Shown here piece after piece: positions 5,098-6,854 of a stretch of DNA of 6,854 bases (its first letter is position 1; every line of letters starts with the position of its first letter). Below the pieces are notes generated by a model, which saw only the letters and a list, made by a program, of their open reading frames with translations, did not search any database and was not told the DNA's origin. Source of the stretch: JBDSTZ01 sp039927975. Lineage in GTDB: Bacteria > Pseudomonadota > Gammaproteobacteria > Burkholderiales > Burkholderiaceae_D. The translations under genes were made by a program, and so were the position numbers. The stretch is from NCBI GenBank assembly GCA_039927975.1, contig JBDSTZ010000198.1:1-6854 (forward strand). The letters are read 5' to 3'.

Positions 5098-5106
5098 ACG
5101 GCTTGT
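5081..5106. other. Hairpin across the convergent gene ends
   Basis: ACAAGCCG (5081-5088) and CGGCTTGT (5099-5106) form a perfect 8-bp stem with a 10-nt loop that contains the stop codon of the YozG-like gene. The response-regulator stop (5109-5111, minus strand) is 2 bp beyond the right arm. Neither strand has a U-tract afterwards, so it is not a canonical terminator. It may slow polymerase or stabilise both mRNA ends, since it is the only structure seen between the two converging operons. Confidence 0.5.
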
Positions 5107-5108
5107 GG

Positions 5109-5852
5109 CTACATGCCTTTGAAGCGATGCTGGAAGCGCTCGCTGACCGGCAGCCGCGCCGGCTGGCCGCGCAGGTTGACCCACAGGCGGCCATCGTCGT
5201 CGCGGTTGGCCGAGGCGATGCGGCCGACCGCCACCATGTAGCCTCGATGGATCTGCCAGAAGGCGCTGTCGTCGAGCGACTCGGCGAGTTCCTTGAGCGA
5301 GGTGCGGATGTGCGCTTCAAGATCGGCGGTGACGACCCGGGTGTACTTGGTGTCGGCGGCGAAGTACAGCACGTCCTTGAGATCGATGAAATGGATGGTT
5401 TGGCCGACCGAAGCTTGCAGCCAGGACGGCGCAGGTTTGCGCGCGGCCGGCGCGGCCAGGCGCGACAGGTCGGGCGGCGGCAGCGCCAGTTTCGCGCGCA
5501 GCCGTTCGACGCAGCGCGCCAGGCGCGCCATGTCGATCGGCTTGAGCAGGTAGTCGGTGGCACCCTCCTCGAACGCGGCCACCGCGTGCTCTTCGTAGGC
5601 GGTGACGAACACCACGTGGGTGCGCCCGCCGAATACGCGGGCCAGTTCGATGCCGCTCAAGCCCGGCATGCGGATGTCGAGAAAGGCGATGTCGGGCGAG
5701 CAGGCCTGGGCCATGCGCAAGGCTTCGACGCCGTCGGCCGCCTCGCCCACCAGTTCGGCCTGCGGCCACAGCCGGGCCAGCGCTTCGCGCAGTTCGGCGC
5801 GCAGCAGGGGCTCGTCGTCGGCGATCAGGATGCGTGGCGCGACCATGGTCAT
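5109..5852 (-). CDS. LytTR-family two-component response regulator
   Basis: This 247-residue protein has an N-terminal receiver domain and a C-terminal LytTR DNA-binding domain, as in AlgR/LytR/YehT regulators. Receiver landmarks are the acidic pair D12-D13 (with E14) in IADDEP, phospho-acceptor D59 in FLDIRMPGLSG, T84 in FVTAY and K104 in LLKPID. A Pro/Ala-rich linker (about 125-143) leads to LytTR (about 145-245), with IHFIDLKDVLYFAADTKYT (153-171), IHRGYMVAVGRI (201-212) and the terminal LPVSERFQHRFKG. LytTR proteins bind pairs of short imperfect repeats and usually activate transcription; the targets cannot be told here. The ATG at 5852 overlaps the kinase stop as ATGA, indicating translational coupling; an alternative ATG two codons later (5846) is possible. 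The kinase is its evident partner. Confidence 0.95.
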   Translation of the reverse strand: MTMVAPRILIADDEPLLRAELREALARLWPQAELVGEAADGVEALRMAQACSPDIAFLDIRMPGLSGIELARVFGGRTHVVFVTAYEEHAVAAFEEGATDYLLKPIDMARLARCVERLRAKLALPPPDLSRLAAPAARKPAPSWLQASVGQTIHFIDLKDVLYFAADTKYTRVVTADLEAHIRTSLKELAESLDDSAFWQIHRGYMVAVGRIASANRDDDGRLWVNLRGQPARLPVSERFQHRFKGM

Positions 5853-6854
5853 GCGCGCGCTCCAGGGAGCGCCAGCGGGAGCCGCATCATCGCTTCGGTC
5901 TGGCCATCCTCGCGCTCGCGCAAGGTGAAGCGGCCGGCTTCGCCGAACAGCGCCGCCAGCCGTTCGCGCACGTTGCGCAGGCCGACGCCGCTGCCGAGCG
6001 GCGAGCGCGCGAGGCCGGCGCCGTTGTCGAGCACGCGGATAGTGAGGGCGCCGTCGCCGGCGTCGGCGAGGAGCGCGATGCGCACCGCGCCGGGCTGCGG
6101 TTCAAGCCCGTGCTGGACGGCGTTTTCGACCAGCGACATGAGCATCAGCGGCGGCACCCGGGCTTCGGCCAGTTCGGCCGGACAATCGAGCGTGTAGTCC
6201 AGGCGCGCGCCGAAGCGGATGGCGATCAGCGCCAGGTAGTGGCCGGCCAGTTCGAACTCGCGGCCCAGGGTCGCACTCTCGGCGCGCATGTCGGGCAGCG
6301 CACTGCGCAGGTAGGAGATCAGGTGGTCGAGCATGGCGACGGCCTTGTCGGGATCGTGGCGCGCCAGGTAGCGCGTGTTGGCCAGGGTATTGTAGAGAAA
6401 ATGCGGCTCGACCTGGGCTTGCAGGGCTTTCAGTTCGGCCGCCAGCGCCACCTGGCGCAAGGCGGCCAGGTGCAGCGCCCTGCCCTGGCGCTGGCCCTGC
6501 CACAGCGGCAGCACCAGGATCACGCTGGCGCAGACCAGCGCGCCGACCATCGCCTGGATGTCGCCCAGGCCATTGATGCCGGTGTGCGCCATCCACCAGC
6601 GGTAGCAGCGCATCGCCAGCGCGCAGCCGGTGACCAAGCCGGCGGCGGTGATCAGCCAGACGCTCGGCCAGTCGAGGCGCACCTGGAATGCGCGGCGCGC
6701 GGCGGCGAGCAGCGCGCACACTGCGGCCAGCGGCAACAGCACCAGGCCGAACAGGCCGAGCCAGGCGTAGGCCTTGAGCACCGCGCCCAGCACGCCAACG
6801 GCCACGACGAGCGAGGCGCTCAGCGAGCCGGCACGCGCGGAGGCGCCCAGCAAG
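5849..6854 (-). CDS. LytS/YehU-like membrane sensor histidine kinase, N-terminus cut by window edge
   Basis: About 334 residues are visible and the frame stays open to the window edge, so the true start lies outside; the TTG near the edge should not be taken as the start. In visible numbering, four hydrophobic segments (about 11-30, 32-51, 64-82, 98-118) form a membrane sensor region. They are followed by the His_kinase domain with H151 in ELKALQAQVEPHFLYNTLAN, and an HATPase_c domain with N244 in SLVENAVQHGLEP, DNGAG (276-280) and GSGVGLRNVRERL (287-299). This is the LytS/YehU type (HPK8), in which the phospho-accepting His sits in PHFL-NTL. It should phosphorylate D59 of the overlapping response regulator. 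No extracytoplasmic ligand domain is visible, so the signal is unknown. Confidence 0.93.
   Translation of the reverse strand, partial: LLGASARAGSLSASLVVAVGVLGAVLKAYAWLGLFGLVLLPLAAVCALLAAARRAFQVRLDWPSVWLITAAGLVTGCALAMRCYRWWMAHTGINGLGDIQAMVGALVCASVILVLPLWQGQRQGRALHLAALRQVALAAELKALQAQVEPHFLYNTLANTRYLARHDPDKAVAMLDHLISYLRSALPDMRAESATLGREFELAGHYLALIAIRFGARLDYTLDCPAELAEARVPPLMLMSLVENAVQHGLEPQPGAVRIALLADAGDGALTIRVLDNGAGLARSPLGSGVGLRNVRERLAALFGEAGRFTLREREDGQTEAMMRLPLALPGARA

Noticed and set aside
4812..6197. 461-codon plus-strand open frame
   Set aside because: It overlaps the YozG-like gene and runs antisense to the response regulator and kinase, and its composition is that of a shadow frame with no recognisable family.

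Overview
The window is GC-rich, densely coded chromosomal DNA. The protein sequences (PmbA/TldE, DarP, Mog, alpha/beta-hydrolase) look betaproteobacterial. The pmbA/darP/mog neighbourhood, the codon use and a GTTCCCGC/GCGGGAAC dispersed hairpin suggest Burkholderiales, most likely Oxalobacteraceae (Massilia, Duganella or Janthinobacterium type). This placement is inferred from resemblance; no 16S or other marker gene is present.

Layout. (1) 1-83: a perfect REP-like hairpin and a second weak stem downstream of pmbA. (2) 84-1436, minus strand: pmbA (tldE), the non-catalytic partner of the TldD metalloprotease. (3) A 92-bp divergent spacer leads into a plus-strand block of darP (yjgA, 50S assembly), mog (molybdopterin adenylyltransferase) and a short carboxylesterase. 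Each start overlaps the previous stop, so the block reads as one translationally coupled operon, closed by a good Rho-independent terminator at 3504-3543. (4) 3592-4077: two small genes, a basic ribbon-helix-helix-like protein (88 aa) and a very acidic 65-aa protein of unknown function, followed by two hairpins. (5) 4230-5097: an AT-rich promoter region carrying a TTATCG-N5-CGATAA palindrome, then a four-helix DUF2975 membrane protein and a YozG-type Cro/C1 regulator, joined by a Shine-Dalgarno that overlaps the first gene's stop codon. (6) 5109-6854, minus strand: a LytTR response regulator and a LytS/YehU-like membrane histidine kinase, which overlap by ATGA. The kinase is cut off by the window edge.

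Most of the window is conserved housekeeping or familiar regulation. The parts worth a second look are the membrane protein/regulator pair with its likely operator, the unrecognised basic/acidic small-protein pair, and the hairpin that spans the convergent stops at about 5081-5106. I see no mobile element, CRISPR array, tRNA or rRNA, and no clear evidence of a wholly new system.
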